Shown here one piece after another: positions 17,944 to 27,122 of a stretch of DNA of 64,000 bases. The stretch comes from an uncultured Dorea sp. GTDB taxonomy: Bacteria > Bacillota > Clostridia > Lachnospirales > Lachnospiraceae. The first letter of the stretch is position 1. Every line of letters starts with the position of its first letter. The notes under the pieces are model-generated. The model had not been told where the DNA came from, did no database searches, and was given only the letters and a program-made list of their open reading frames with translations. The stretch is from positions 1 through 64,000 of the forward strand of contig CAJUFA010000002.1 of NCBI GenBank assembly GCA_910585725.1, written 5' to 3'. The translations under genes were made by a program, and so were the position numbers.

Positions 17944-18648
17944 ATGGTAAGTAAACAAAAAATCTTAATCGTAGACGATGACGAGAACATCGCGGAATTG
18001 ATATCCTTATACCTCACCAAGGAGTGCTTCGATACCATGATGGTATACGACGGAGAGAAAGCCCTGATCGCCCATGATGCTTACCAGCCGAATCTGATCC
18101 TCTTAGACCTGATGCTTCCGGGAATCGACGGCTATCAGGTATGCCGGGAGATCCGTACCAGATCCAATGTACCGATCATCATGCTGTCAGCCAAAGGAGA
18201 AGTATTCGACAAAGTCCTTGGGCTTGAACTTGGCGCCGACGACTACATCATGAAGCCATTCGACTCCAAAGAACTGGTCGCGCGGGTAAAGGCTGTCCTG
18301 CGCCGTTATCAGGTTGTTCCGAAAACCGAGGCGCCCAAAGAAACCAAAGGAAAATGTGTAGAATACCCAGGCATCACCATCAACCTGACAAACTATACCG
18401 TACTGGTAGACGACATAAGGGTTGATATGCCTCCAAAGGAGCTGGAGCTACTTTATTTCCTGGCCTCCTCTCCGAACCAGGTATTTACCCGGGAACAACT
18501 TTTAGACCAGATCTGGGGATATGAATATATCGGCGACACACGTACCGTAGACGTACATATCAAGCGTCTCCGCGAGAAGATCAAGGATCATAGCATATGG
18601 GGGCTTGCCACGGTCTGGGGCATCGGCTACAAATTCGAGGTAAAATAA
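17944..18648 (+). CDS. OmpR-family response regulator
   Basis: This is the DNA-binding half of a two-component system. The receiver domain (1-120) has the acidic pair D11/D12, phospho-acceptor D55 in ILLDLMLPG, and the conserved Lys in IMKPF. The C-terminal winged helix (about 140-232, with PPKELELLYFLASSPNQVFT and RTVDVHIKRLREKI) is of the OmpR/PhoB type. AAAGGAG lies 9 bases before ATG. The kinase gene follows after 4 bases, so the two are co-transcribed. The stimulus and targets cannot be told from the sequence. Confidence 0.92.
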   Translation: MVSKQKILIVDDDENIAELISLYLTKECFDTMMVYDGEKALIAHDAYQPNLILLDLMLPGIDGYQVCREIRTRSNVPIIMLSAKGEVFDKVLGLELGADDYIMKPFDSKELVARVKAVLRRYQVVPKTEAPKETKGKCVEYPGITINLTNYTVLVDDIRVDMPPKELELLYFLASSPNQVFTREQLLDQIWGYEYIGDTRTVDVHIKRLREKIKDHSIWGLATVWGIGYKFEVK

Positions 18649-18652
18649 AATC

Positions 18653-20059
18653 ATGCGCAGTACACTATACCTGAAATTTGTCATAGTATATATTTTATTC
18701 GGCTTCCTCTGCATCTTTTCCGTAGCCACGCTGACTTTTAATTTGACGTCGGCTCCCCTTGTGGAAGAAACAGCCTTCTCCCTGTATCAAGAGGTTAATC
18801 TTATAGCCAGCAACTACCTGCCCCCTTATTTTGCCGAAGAGCTGGAGAAAAGAGACGTCTATCTGCAACTATCCGGTATGGAGCTCCAGTTGGAAGCATC
18901 CATATGGTTTGTAGACAAGGATGGTAAGATGATCTCCTCCGCAGTGTCCGATGATTATCCTAACGCGCCTTTTTACATCCAGGATTTCGACCCTGTCGAG
19001 ATCAGCGGACGGCAATATCAGATCGGACGTTATCATGAATATTTTGATGAAGACGTAATTACTGTAATGGCGCCGGTTGTATACGGATATACGCCCCGAG
19101 GCTATCTGATCATTCACAAATATCTGGACGACTTGCAGGATGCTCAGCATATTCTGCTTAGAGCCGCATCCATTACAGTGTTTCTGATCTACATCCTTTC
19201 CTTCGTGATACTGCTGGCTTTCCATTATTTCGTATACCGGCCGCTGCATAATATCACGGAGGCCGCCGCTCAGTATGCTTCCGGTAATCTGGAATACGAA
19301 ATACCCGTATATACAGAAGACGAGATGGGGTATCTGTCCGCGTCGCTGAACTACATGTCTTCCCATCTGCGGGATGTGAAAGATTACCAGAAAAAATTCG
19401 TAGCAAACGTATCTCATGATTTCCGCTCGCCGTTAACTTCCATCAAGGGTTACGTGGAAGCCATAGCAGACGGAACGATTCCGCCTGAATCATACGAAAA
19501 GTATCTGAAGATCATATTATTTGAAACGGAGAGACTGACAGACCTGACGCAGGATCTTCTGACTCTGAATGAGTTTGACTCCGAGAATCTGATTCTTAAT
19601 AAAGAAATATTCGACATCCACGAGATGATCAAGCATGTCGCCGCCTCCTTTGAGGGCACCTGCAAACAGAAGAAGATCTCCATTGACGTCCTGTTTGCCT
19701 CAAAACATCTGAATGTCAACGCAGACAAACGTAAGATCCAGCAAGCTCTCTATAACCTGTTGGACAATGCCATCAAATTCAGCGATCCGGATTCTGTGAT
19801 CACCGTAGAGACAACAGAGCGGGGCGATAAAGTCTATACGTCCGTAAAGGATGAAGGCATCGGTATTCCCCGTAACTCGCTGAACCGGATATGGGAGCGT
19901 TTCTACAAGTCTGATCTCTCCCGCGGCAAAGATAAGAAAGGGACGGGTCTTGGGCTTGCCATCGTCAAAGAGGCCATCCAGGCCCACGGGGAGAATGTCA
20001 ACGTCGTCAGCACAGAGGGCGTAGGAACCGAGTTCATCTTTTCATTGCCGAAAGGATAA
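18653..20059 (+). CDS. Sensor histidine kinase with HAMP domain
   Basis: This is the partner of the preceding regulator. The 468 residues have a first transmembrane helix (about 8-29), an extracellular domain of about 135 residues (30-165), a second transmembrane helix (about 172-192), and a HAMP linker (192-245). The dimerisation domain carries the phospho-His at 255 in NVSHDFRSPLTSIKGY. The ATPase domain has N box NLLDNAIKF, G1 DEGIGIP and G2 GTGLGLAIVKEAI. It appears intact. The architecture resembles kinases such as ResE/WalK without a PAS domain, but the signal is unknown. Confidence 0.92.
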   Translation: MRSTLYLKFVIVYILFGFLCIFSVATLTFNLTSAPLVEETAFSLYQEVNLIASNYLPPYFAEELEKRDVYLQLSGMELQLEASIWFVDKDGKMISSAVSDDYPNAPFYIQDFDPVEISGRQYQIGRYHEYFDEDVITVMAPVVYGYTPRGYLIIHKYLDDLQDAQHILLRAASITVFLIYILSFVILLAFHYFVYRPLHNITEAAAQYASGNLEYEIPVYTEDEMGYLSASLNYMSSHLRDVKDYQKKFVANVSHDFRSPLTSIKGYVEAIADGTIPPESYEKYLKIILFETERLTDLTQDLLTLNEFDSENLILNKEIFDIHEMIKHVAASFEGTCKQKKISIDVLFASKHLNVNADKRKIQQALYNLLDNAIKFSDPDSVITVETTERGDKVYTSVKDEGIGIPRNSLNRIWERFYKSDLSRGKDKKGTGLGLAIVKEAIQAHGENVNVVSTEGVGTEFIFSLPKG

Positions 20060-20205
20060 TAGCGCGAATATATCATTTTCTAGTTACATGAACATTCTGC
20101 ACAGTCCGGAAATTCTTTATACAAGCCGTTCAAAAAGCAGCGCGACGGCATCGCTGACCGAAGATAGCGCAGTAGAAAGGATTTCCGGCATGATGTTCTG
20201 GTTCT

Positions 20206-20970
20206 TTAGCCTACAATCACAGTCGGATATCCTGCCTGTTTTAGCTGTCTTTCCATCTCAACGGCATCGTCCATATCATCGAATCCCCCAACTTGAACAC
20301 GCAGATACGGTCCCGAATCGTCTATAAATGCCGGATACCCTTCTTCCAACAGCTCATTCAACAGTCTTTCCGCATATCTTCGATTGCGGTACGCCCCTAC
20401 CTGCACACGGTATTGATTGTCCTTGATAACTCCCGCCGAATCTAACGTATCCAATACGCCTGACGCAATTGCCTGTGCGATATCCTGGAAATTATCATCA
20501 AATAACTGATTGTCAATATCTGAATTTATAAACCCTGCCTCCACCAGAAGCGCGGGCATCTTCGTTCTTTTAAGTACAACCAGGTTCGGCCTTGCCTTTA
20601 CTCCCAGGTTCACGAAACCGACCGCCTCTAACTGATCATTGATATCCTGTGCCATCTGATATTTCAATCCGGACAGATCATATACAAGCGTTTCCACTCC
20701 GGATACCTCATTGTCCGTCGGATATGAATTTCTATGGATTGAAATAAAAAAGTCAACCCCTGCATTGTTCGCCTCCATTGCTTTCTCGTAAGGTGTCTGA
20801 TATACGTCCGTCGTCCTCGTATATAGTACGTCAATCCCATTATTCTGAAGAATTTCTCCCACCGCAAGAGTTAGTCTAAGGTTATCGTCTTTCTCCTGCC
20901 GTCCGTTATATACGGCGCCCGGATCCCGTTCACCGCCGTGGCCGGCATCCAACATGATTGAATAAGGCAT
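20206..20970 (-). CDS. N-acetylmuramoyl-L-alanine amidase with SPOR domain
   Basis: The enzyme should cut the amide bond between muramic acid and the stem peptide. The amidase_3 domain (1-175) carries the zinc ligands and catalytic glutamate in MLDAGHGG, SIHRNS and LLVEAGFI. A SPOR domain (about 182-252, YRVQVGAYRNRRYAE... GYPTVIV) would bind denuded glycan. The ATG at 20970 has CAGGAGG at good spacing. Neither this start nor an upstream frame to 21048 encodes a signal peptide, which is odd for a cell-wall enzyme. It is convergent with the kinase gene; the 146 bases between them hold nothing I recognise. Confidence 0.88.
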   Translation of the reverse strand: MPYSIMLDAGHGGERDPGAVYNGRQEKDDNLRLTLAVGEILQNNGIDVLYTRTTDVYQTPYEKAMEANNAGVDFFISIHRNSYPTDNEVSGVETLVYDLSGLKYQMAQDINDQLEAVGFVNLGVKARPNLVVLKRTKMPALLVEAGFINSDIDNQLFDDNFQDIAQAIASGVLDTLDSAGVIKDNQYRVQVGAYRNRRYAERLLNELLEEGYPAFIDDSGPYLRVQVGGFDDMDDAVEMERQLKQAGYPTVIVG

Positions 20971-21006
20971 AAATTGCCTCCTGATACTTTTTTCATTACT
21001 ATATGC

Positions 21007-21035
21007 CAAAAGGCAGGATTCTGTGAATCCTGCCT
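21007..21035 (-). terminator. Terminator between the HAD gene and the amidase
   Basis: AGGCAGGATTC and GAATCCTGCCT (21011-21035) form a perfect 11-bp stem with a 3-base loop; on the minus strand TTTT follows. It lies about 40 bases upstream of the amidase start and would insulate it from the SorC-HAD operon. Confidence 0.65.
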
Positions 21036-21096
21036 TTCTAATTTTCAATATAATCCGACTTAATTACCTTACTGTATTGGCGAACTCGCGACATTT

Positions 21097-21324
21097 GGTT
21101 AAGTAAGTAAATTTGTACTAGTGTAGTGTATCATTCACTTTCAGCCAAATAACGCAGAATAAATTTTCAGTCTGCAAGGCGGCTGAATGAGGCGATGCGG
21201 TGGCATCGTCGATTGAAGCCAACGCATCAGATGGAAATTCAGGCAAGTTATTTTGGCGAAATGTGAATGATACACTACACTAGTGTGATGACACATAGGT
21301 TAAGTAAATAAATTTGTACTAGTG
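21097..21324. repeat. Palindromic repeat element framed by 27-base direct repeats
   Basis: Left arm 21117-21153 and right arm 21247-21284 are near-perfect inverted repeats; each contains the 18-mer GTGTAGTGTATCATTCAC or its complement, plus CCAAATAAC. The interior has further hairpins, for example CGATGC / GCATCG around 21193-21208. A 27-base direct repeat with one mismatch frames it at 21097-21123 and 21298-21324. The right copy ends 3 bases before the HAD stop codon. No protein is encoded. It resembles a MITE or REP-like element. A diverged piece occurs near 53339. Confidence 0.85.
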
Positions 21325-21326
21325 CG

Positions 21327-21968
21327 CTAACACATAATTTCCGTCAGTTTTTCGATAATTTTATCAGCCGCTTCCATATCCTGTTCTCCTGAAGACGGAT
21401 TTTTATACCCGTAACAATAGATACCCGCGTTCTTTGCCGCCTGCATACCTGTATGGGTATCTTCCACCGCCGCCGCGTTCCCGGCTCTGACCCCCGCCAT
21501 CTCAAGTACTCTCTGATACACATCCGGCGCAGGCTTTTTCACCGGCACCTCGTCGCCTGATACGGTATAATCAAAGAACTTCTCTATCCTAAGAAGCCGG
21601 AGAGTATCGTCTACCAGAACACGGGTAGAGGACGAAGCCAGCCCGATCCTGATCTCATGCGCCTTTGCCCAGTGGAGTAATTCTTCAAGTCCCTCCGACG
21701 GCGATATCTGATTCTCCTCTATCTGCTGTGCTACCAACCTGTATTGCTCTTTCTCCAGGGCATACGGCTCCCCTTCGATACCGCATTTTTTGATCACTTC
21801 TCTCCAGAAACCACTGGAAGAATTACCCACCGGATCCGGAAATGTTTCGTCCGGCACGATTCCGAATCTTCGGAATATCATCTGTCTTGCATTCTCATGC
21901 AGCGGCTCGCTGTCCAGAATTACCCCGTCCATGTCAAATATCAGAAGTTTTAAATCCTCTTTACCCAT
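21327..21968 (-). CDS. HAD-family sugar-phosphatase / beta-phosphoglucomutase-like
   Basis: The 213-residue protein is a class I HAD hydrolase. The nucleophile and acid Asp lie in LLIFDMDGVILDSE, motif II in IGLASSS, the Lys in VPVKKPAPDVY and motif IV in AAVEDTHTGM. The cap type and length match beta-phosphoglucomutase and small sugar-phosphate phosphatases; the substrate cannot be fixed. It overlaps the end of the SorC regulator by 8 bases, with AGGAGG inside the upstream gene, so the two form an operon. ATG 21968 is preferred to the GTG at 21971. A palindromic repeat element begins 3 bases after its stop. Confidence 0.88.
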   Translation of the reverse strand: MGKEDLKLLIFDMDGVILDSEPLHENARQMIFRRFGIVPDETFPDPVGNSSSGFWREVIKKCGIEGEPYALEKEQYRLVAQQIEENQISPSEGLEELLHWAKAHEIRIGLASSSTRVLVDDTLRLLRIEKFFDYTVSGDEVPVKKPAPDVYQRVLEMAGVRAGNAAAVEDTHTGMQAAKNAGIYCYGYKNPSSGEQDMEAADKIIEKLTEIMC

Positions 21969-22899
21969 CACTGCCTCCTACTACGCTCCGCGCCGTTGTC
22001 TCGTCCGTGATCAGCGTATTGATACACCCCGAACGAAGCGCCGCCCGTATCGCTTCTACCTTCTTTTCCCCCGTCGCAACAAGCACCGTATTATCAATCT
22101 TCTTCAAACACTCCATATCTGCGTTCAACAACCGTTCTGTCAGGGGGCAATTATCATAACTCCCGTCTCCCCTTATCGGATTCATCGCAAGATCAGCAAC
22201 AAATCCCTGTTCCCTTAACACCCGGATGTCCTCCTTTGTAATATGGCCGCGAATGCACATTGTAGACTTCTCCGTCAACTCCCCTACTCCAAGGACTGCA
22301 ATATCACATTCCTGCATCATTTCATAAGAAGCTTTGATGCTCTTCTCCTGTAATAACCAGCGCTTCGTCTCCGCATGTTCTACAACTACAGGCGCGTAAA
22401 GCATGTAACTGGGACAGTCTAATCTATTCGCAATCCCTCTGGCAATCTCGTCGCACTTCTCTACCGGTCTTTCAATATTCTGGGCTCCCATCAGCTGGAT
22501 CACACGGCAGGAACCGCGGCGCTTATACGACATCTGATCCGCCACCTCCGCCAGCGTCCTTCCCCATGATACCCCGATGACATGACCTTGCTGTATCGTC
22601 TCGTCCAGATACTGGGCGGCCACATTCGCGACTTTATAGATCACCGTACTCTGCTCTCCGTAATCCTTTGCTACAATGGCCTCCCGCAGATGAAACTCTT
22701 CTTCCATACGGTTCTCAAGCTCTATATTATCTCTTTCATACCCATGAATATTCAATGTCACAATCCCCATATCCGGCAGCGAATTGATAATATGGTTAAC
22801 TTTTTGCCGCGTGTAGGATAATCTCTTTGCAATCTCATCCTGAGTCATCCCTAAAGTATGGTACCAATAAGCTATTTTTACATACAAATTCCGGTTCAT
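21961..22899 (-). CDS. SorC-family sugar-binding transcriptional regulator
   Basis: The N-terminal HTH (MTQDEIAKRLSYTRQKVNHI, about residues 18-38) is followed by a long sugar-phosphate-binding domain of the DeoR/SorC/CggR type (GVSWGRTLAEVADQM, VLGVGELTEKSTM, LVATGEKKVEAIRAAL). It would regulate the downstream HAD gene and perhaps other loci in response to a phosphorylated sugar. ATG 22899 with GGAGGG upstream is preferred to a longer start at 22917. Upstream, CTATGTCAAA/CTATGTCAAT (about 22932-22951) is a short direct repeat that might be an operator. Confidence 0.9.
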   Translation of the reverse strand: MNRNLYVKIAYWYHTLGMTQDEIAKRLSYTRQKVNHIINSLPDMGIVTLNIHGYERDNIELENRMEEEFHLREAIVAKDYGEQSTVIYKVANVAAQYLDETIQQGHVIGVSWGRTLAEVADQMSYKRRGSCRVIQLMGAQNIERPVEKCDEIARGIANRLDCPSYMLYAPVVVEHAETKRWLLQEKSIKASYEMMQECDIAVLGVGELTEKSTMCIRGHITKEDIRVLREQGFVADLAMNPIRGDGSYDNCPLTERLLNADMECLKKIDNTVLVATGEKKVEAIRAALRSGCINTLITDETTARSVVGGSDG

Positions 22900-23047
22900 A
22901 CGTCCCTCCGTCAACACTCCTTAATCTTGCACTATGTCAAACTATGTCAATAAGAAAAATTACACAAACAGAGTATTACATTTGTATATGCAAATTACAT
23001 TCGCAAAAAGTATACCACTTTCTCCTTATTTGTCAAGTTATAAAGCC

Positions 23048-26000
23048 CTATTCCCGCATTTTCTTAAAATAGTCGATCAATATTTCCTTAATATAATAAT
23101 ACCTCCTGGCATAAGAGTTATCGATCCTGATCAGTTCCAGATTATGCGCCCTGCAGATCTCCTGCTTCCTCCTGTCACGCTCTTTCACCACCGCGTCTTC
23201 CACATGTTCCTTGCCGTCCAGCTCAATCGCAAGAATCGGAAGCTCCCCGCTCCCCTCCTTCTGATACACTACAAAATCAAACCTGCCGCTATAGAAAAGA
23301 TCACTGTAATTCGTATTCTCCCGAAACACATGGGCGATTCCCACCTCTTTATGGACAACGCAGCTCATATTATAATACAGGACATTCTCCAGCGCATGAT
23401 TCAGGCTTGTAAGAAACGCTTCCTCCGTCTCCGTACTGTACGGCTTGACTCCAAGCGCCCGGGACGCCGCCGTTTTCTCGGTTACCTGCGACCTCCCCTT
23501 CGTCTTTACATATTCCACCAGCTCATAGATATCGTCATCCGGATCATTTCCATGCAGGCGATTCAAATCCTCGCTGCTCGATATGACGATCAACTTCTCC
23601 CTGGCCCGCGAGGTCGCGACATTAATCAGCTCCTTGTTATTCTTAAGCCACTGGTATGTCGACATCTGCGTCCGATCCGTTACCGCCAGTGAAAATAATA
23701 TGACGTCCTTCTGATCACCCTGGAATGCATGTACCGTCCCGCAGGTAACGTCCGTAATGTTATGCGACTTAAGCTGTTCTTCTAATAATCTCTTCTGATT
23801 GGCAAAAGGCGTGATGATCCCGATCTTCTTATCCCCGTTCATCCTGACATACTCTATAATCTTCTCCGCCTCCGCAGGCGCCGTATTCTTCTGAGCCCCG
23901 ATATTCCCCTTCACATCTACATACAACAGCGGTTCCTTTTCTTTACTCTGAGTCTCCACCTTAAGTTTCCCGTTATAATACTTCTTATTGTTAAAATCGA
24001 TGATCCTCGGATCGCATCGGTAGTGATGACTCAGCAAGATCTCCTCGCTGACCGGATCGTTGGCCAGGTACGTCTTATAGATAGAATTCCTGCAATAATC
24101 GTATTCCTCCGGCACCTGATATTTTCTGCGCAGGCTTAAGTTGATCTTCTCGTCCAGTACAATCACCGGATTAAGCTGCTGCGGGTCCCCCACAAGCATC
24201 AGGCTCTTCCCCCGGATAACCGGAACCAGAGAAACCGCGTTATTGCTCTGGCTCGCCTCGTCCATGATAACCATGTCAAAATAAACCTCCGGCTTCCCGA
24301 GCTTCGCCGCAGAGATACATGTCGTTGCAATCAGCGGGAATATTCTCAGCAATTTCTTCAGATTAGCCCCGTCCGACAGATACTTTCCAAATTCCGTCGC
24401 GCGTTTCTCTTCATCTCTTATATCAAGGATCAGCCGCAGTTTCTCGTTCTTCGGCTCTCCCAGACGCTTTATCATCTTCGCGGAAGTGTAATACAGATAC
24501 TTCCTGAATTCATTCTCATTCCGGTCAAGCAGGCTCCTCGCTTCGCGGTCTGAGATCTCCCCGATTCCCCTTAACCGGTCTTCGATCTGACGCTTCTGAC
24601 GCCCCTGCAGGTCAACCTGAAATGTAAGCTGGTTGTTGGAAGACAGGAGACATTCCAACGCCTCCTTCTGCTCGTTAAGGCTCAGCACTTCCTCATAATT
24701 CTTAAGCAATTCGGATAATCTCTTTGTCCGCGCAATCTTCTCGTCCCGGTTCTTATCAAGAGTCGAATTATAGATAGGGATTCCCTTCACTTCATCATAC
24801 AACGCTTTCATGTTTCGCAGCGATTTCTTCACTTCATCCCGATTCCCAAGACGCAGCATCGGAAACGGAATCACACGGTTCTGATAAGTAAGATTCTTAA
24901 GTTCCTCACAGACGCCGTCGATAGGATGATTATTATAAGACGAAAATAAGACTGTCCTCTCGTTAAAAAAGGCAGTCACAATCGTATTGATAATGGTACT
25001 CGTCTTTCCTGTTCCCGGCGGCCCCTGCACATATGCGAGGGGATACTTCATCCCCTCATATATTGCCAGAAGCTGGTCCATATTAATCCTGTGGTCCAGA
25101 AGAGCGATAGGGTAATTCTTCTTACGCACCGGACGGCTCACCATCTCCCCGAAGAATGCCCTGACCGGATATGTCGTCTCTTCCTGCTGATACATCCTGG
25201 TAACCGCTTCATATTCCTTCCGAAGGTCTACGAGCACATCTCTTCCCAGGGCTATCACATAAGGCAGGTCGTCCACCTTATATGCCCCTCTGTTTCCCAG
25301 GATAATCTTATCTTTGATTAATTCCAGATGCCCCTCTACATCATCAAGCAGTGCATAATCATCCGCATCCAGAAATTTTCTGACACTCTGCTTCACCCCT
25401 CCAATAGTATATTCCGTACATATGCTTATGTCGTCCGCTTCCCTAAGTACGCGTCTTCTGACATCAAGCCAGAGTTTCCGATATGCCAGAACGTATAAAC
25501 CCTTCGGCGTATGGATACTCAAGACATTCATGCAGATATCCTTCATCTTCAGCCCACTGCCCGGAGAAGAACTTCCTCGCTGGAAATCCTTCACAATCTC
25601 CCTGAACTGTTCCTCCGTCAGGGCATACTCTCCGTGCTGGAAACGGTCCCCGTCCAGTTTCCTTATCAGCGCATATTCGCACTGATAAGGAACCACGTCT
25701 GCTTTATTGCACTCTTCCAGATAGTTCAGAATCTTCAGATTCACTACATTCGTAAATATACTCTGGTATTTATAGGGATGCAGCTTCAGATCTTCGATCA
25801 GTTTTTCATTGGTCTGACAGTATGAGCCTTCTATTATCCTTGCTTCCGTGATACTGTCCAGATATATGGTCAGATTCATCACTGTCAGCAGATCCAGATG
25901 AAGCCCTTCTACCCCTAAAGTCCGCCGGTGTACATTGATCTCCCTGATCCCGATCCAGTATCTGGTCTGCTCGCCGTTCTGATTGTTATACTCTATACTC

Positions 26001-26059
26001 AGCCATTTCCCCTCGTGAACCGCCCGGAAAATGTCCCTGCAAATACTCGTATGCAACAC
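23048..26059 (-). CDS. SF1 helicase with N-terminal WYL-like and C-terminal DUF2726-like nuclease domains
   Basis: The 1003-residue protein has a Upf1/Dna2-type helicase core: Walker A GPPGTGKT (346-353), motif II VIMDEASQ, LMLVGDPQQLNPV, and motif VI NVATSRAREKL. The C-terminal 110 residues resemble DUF2726/PD-(D/E)xK nucleases (SGRFDFVVYQ... AIELDGKEH... ERDRRKQEI). The N-terminal 77 residues look like a WYL-type ligand domain (LSIEYNNQNGEQTRYWIGI... IYLDSITEARII); that part is my inference. The start is GTG with GAGG upstream. It is a lone gene between unrelated operons. A role in DNA repair or phage defence is possible; no partner gene is present. The WYL-helicase-nuclease order is the notable point. 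Confidence 0.85.
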   Translation of the reverse strand: MLHTSICRDIFRAVHEGKWLSIEYNNQNGEQTRYWIGIREINVHRRTLGVEGLHLDLLTVMNLTIYLDSITEARIIEGSYCQTNEKLIEDLKLHPYKYQSIFTNVVNLKILNYLEECNKADVVPYQCEYALIRKLDGDRFQHGEYALTEEQFREIVKDFQRGSSSPGSGLKMKDICMNVLSIHTPKGLYVLAYRKLWLDVRRRVLREADDISICTEYTIGGVKQSVRKFLDADDYALLDDVEGHLELIKDKIILGNRGAYKVDDLPYVIALGRDVLVDLRKEYEAVTRMYQQEETTYPVRAFFGEMVSRPVRKKNYPIALLDHRINMDQLLAIYEGMKYPLAYVQGPPGTGKTSTIINTIVTAFFNERTVLFSSYNNHPIDGVCEELKNLTYQNRVIPFPMLRLGNRDEVKKSLRNMKALYDEVKGIPIYNSTLDKNRDEKIARTKRLSELLKNYEEVLSLNEQKEALECLLSSNNQLTFQVDLQGRQKRQIEDRLRGIGEISDREARSLLDRNENEFRKYLYYTSAKMIKRLGEPKNEKLRLILDIRDEEKRATEFGKYLSDGANLKKLLRIFPLIATTCISAAKLGKPEVYFDMVIMDEASQSNNAVSLVPVIRGKSLMLVGDPQQLNPVIVLDEKINLSLRRKYQVPEEYDYCRNSIYKTYLANDPVSEEILLSHHYRCDPRIIDFNNKKYYNGKLKVETQSKEKEPLLYVDVKGNIGAQKNTAPAEAEKIIEYVRMNGDKKIGIITPFANQKRLLEEQLKSHNITDVTCGTVHAFQGDQKDVILFSLAVTDRTQMSTYQWLKNNKELINVATSRAREKLIVISSSEDLNRLHGNDPDDDIYELVEYVKTKGRSQVTEKTAASRALGVKPYSTETEEAFLTSLNHALENVLYYNMSCVVHKEVGIAHVFRENTNYSDLFYSGRFDFVVYQKEGSGELPILAIELDGKEHVEDAVVKERDRRKQEICRAHNLELIRIDNSYARRYYYIKEILIDYFKKMRE

Positions 26060-26160
26060 TTTCGTCCTCGCTTACACACTTCGTTATTCTGTAATCTTCA
26101 TTCTACACGAATATAGAGAAATTAGCCATACTTTTGATGAATGAATCCGCGATTCCGCGA

Positions 26161-27111
26161 TTAATTCGCTTGTCTCTTCTTCTGGTAGCAGTCAAAACCA
26201 ACCGCGAGTACCAGTACGATACCCAATACAATATTCTGGATCCAACTGTTCAGATTGATCAATACCATTCCGTTATTCAGCGCGCTGATGATAAACGTAC
26301 CGGCTATAACTCCGGACATCCTTCCTGAACCGCCGGCTACAGACACTCCGCCTAATACGACACAGGTGATAACCTTGAACTCATATCCAAGTCCTGCATT
26401 TCCCATACCGGAGTTAACGCGTGATAACAACACCAATCCCGCCAGACCTGCGAAGAATCCGGACAGCGCGAACACCAGATACTTTACTCTTCCCGTACGG
26501 ATACCTGAGAGCCTTGCCGCCTCGATATTACCGCCTACAGCATAAAAATAACGTCCGAAATATGTCTTATTTAAGATAAACGCCCCAAGCGCGAAGCAAA
26601 GAATCATGATAATGACCGGAACCGGCACAGGACCGATCTTGCCCTGTCCAAACACCTTAAACGCCTCTGTAAATCCGTTGATAGGCTGACCGTCGCAGAT
26701 GATCAGCGCTATACCGGAAAATGCGGTCTGCGTGGCAAATGTCACGATCAGCGCGGGTATTCCGATGGTAGATACCATAAAACCGTTCAGCAAGCCGATC
26801 AGCGTAGACGCCGTCAGCGTAATGATAATCGCCGCCGCCATAGGCACGCCCATATTTACCATCAGATAAGAACACAATACGTTCACGAATGTGATAATCG
26901 ACCCTGTCGACAGGTCGATATCCCCCAGCAGGATAACGAATGTCATACCTACGGACGCAATCCCCCATACGGCGACCTGACGAAGCATGATCAATAAATT
27001 GGTCGCTGTGATGAATCTTGGATTCGCAATCGTAAATCCGATGCAAAGCACGATAAATACTACCCATATTCCCTGGCTCCTGATTATATTTCCTATTTTA
27101 TTCTCCTTCAT
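26161..27111 (-). CDS. Ribose/xylose-type ABC transporter permease
   Basis: This 316-residue membrane protein belongs to the RbsC/XylH/AraH group (BPD_transp_2). Hydrophobic helices run through the length, with the family's GIDLS-like signature as LLGDIDLSTGSIITFVN and the ATPase-contact loop as GGNIEAARLSGI. With the ATPase and binding protein upstream it forms a high-affinity monosaccharide importer. It is the last gene of the operon; AGGAGGG precedes its ATG and the ATPase gene ends 11 bases upstream. The substrate is not decided by the sequence, though the neighbouring kinase suggests a ketose such as sedoheptulose or a pentulose. Confidence 0.93.
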   Translation of the reverse strand: MKENKIGNIIRSQGIWVVFIVLCIGFTIANPRFITATNLLIMLRQVAVWGIASVGMTFVILLGDIDLSTGSIITFVNVLCSYLMVNMGVPMAAAIIITLTASTLIGLLNGFMVSTIGIPALIVTFATQTAFSGIALIICDGQPINGFTEAFKVFGQGKIGPVPVPVIIMILCFALGAFILNKTYFGRYFYAVGGNIEAARLSGIRTGRVKYLVFALSGFFAGLAGLVLLSRVNSGMGNAGLGYEFKVITCVVLGGVSVAGGSGRMSGVIAGTFIISALNNGMVLINLNSWIQNIVLGIVLVLAVGFDCYQKKRQAN

Positions 27112-27122
27112 TGGTCACCCTC

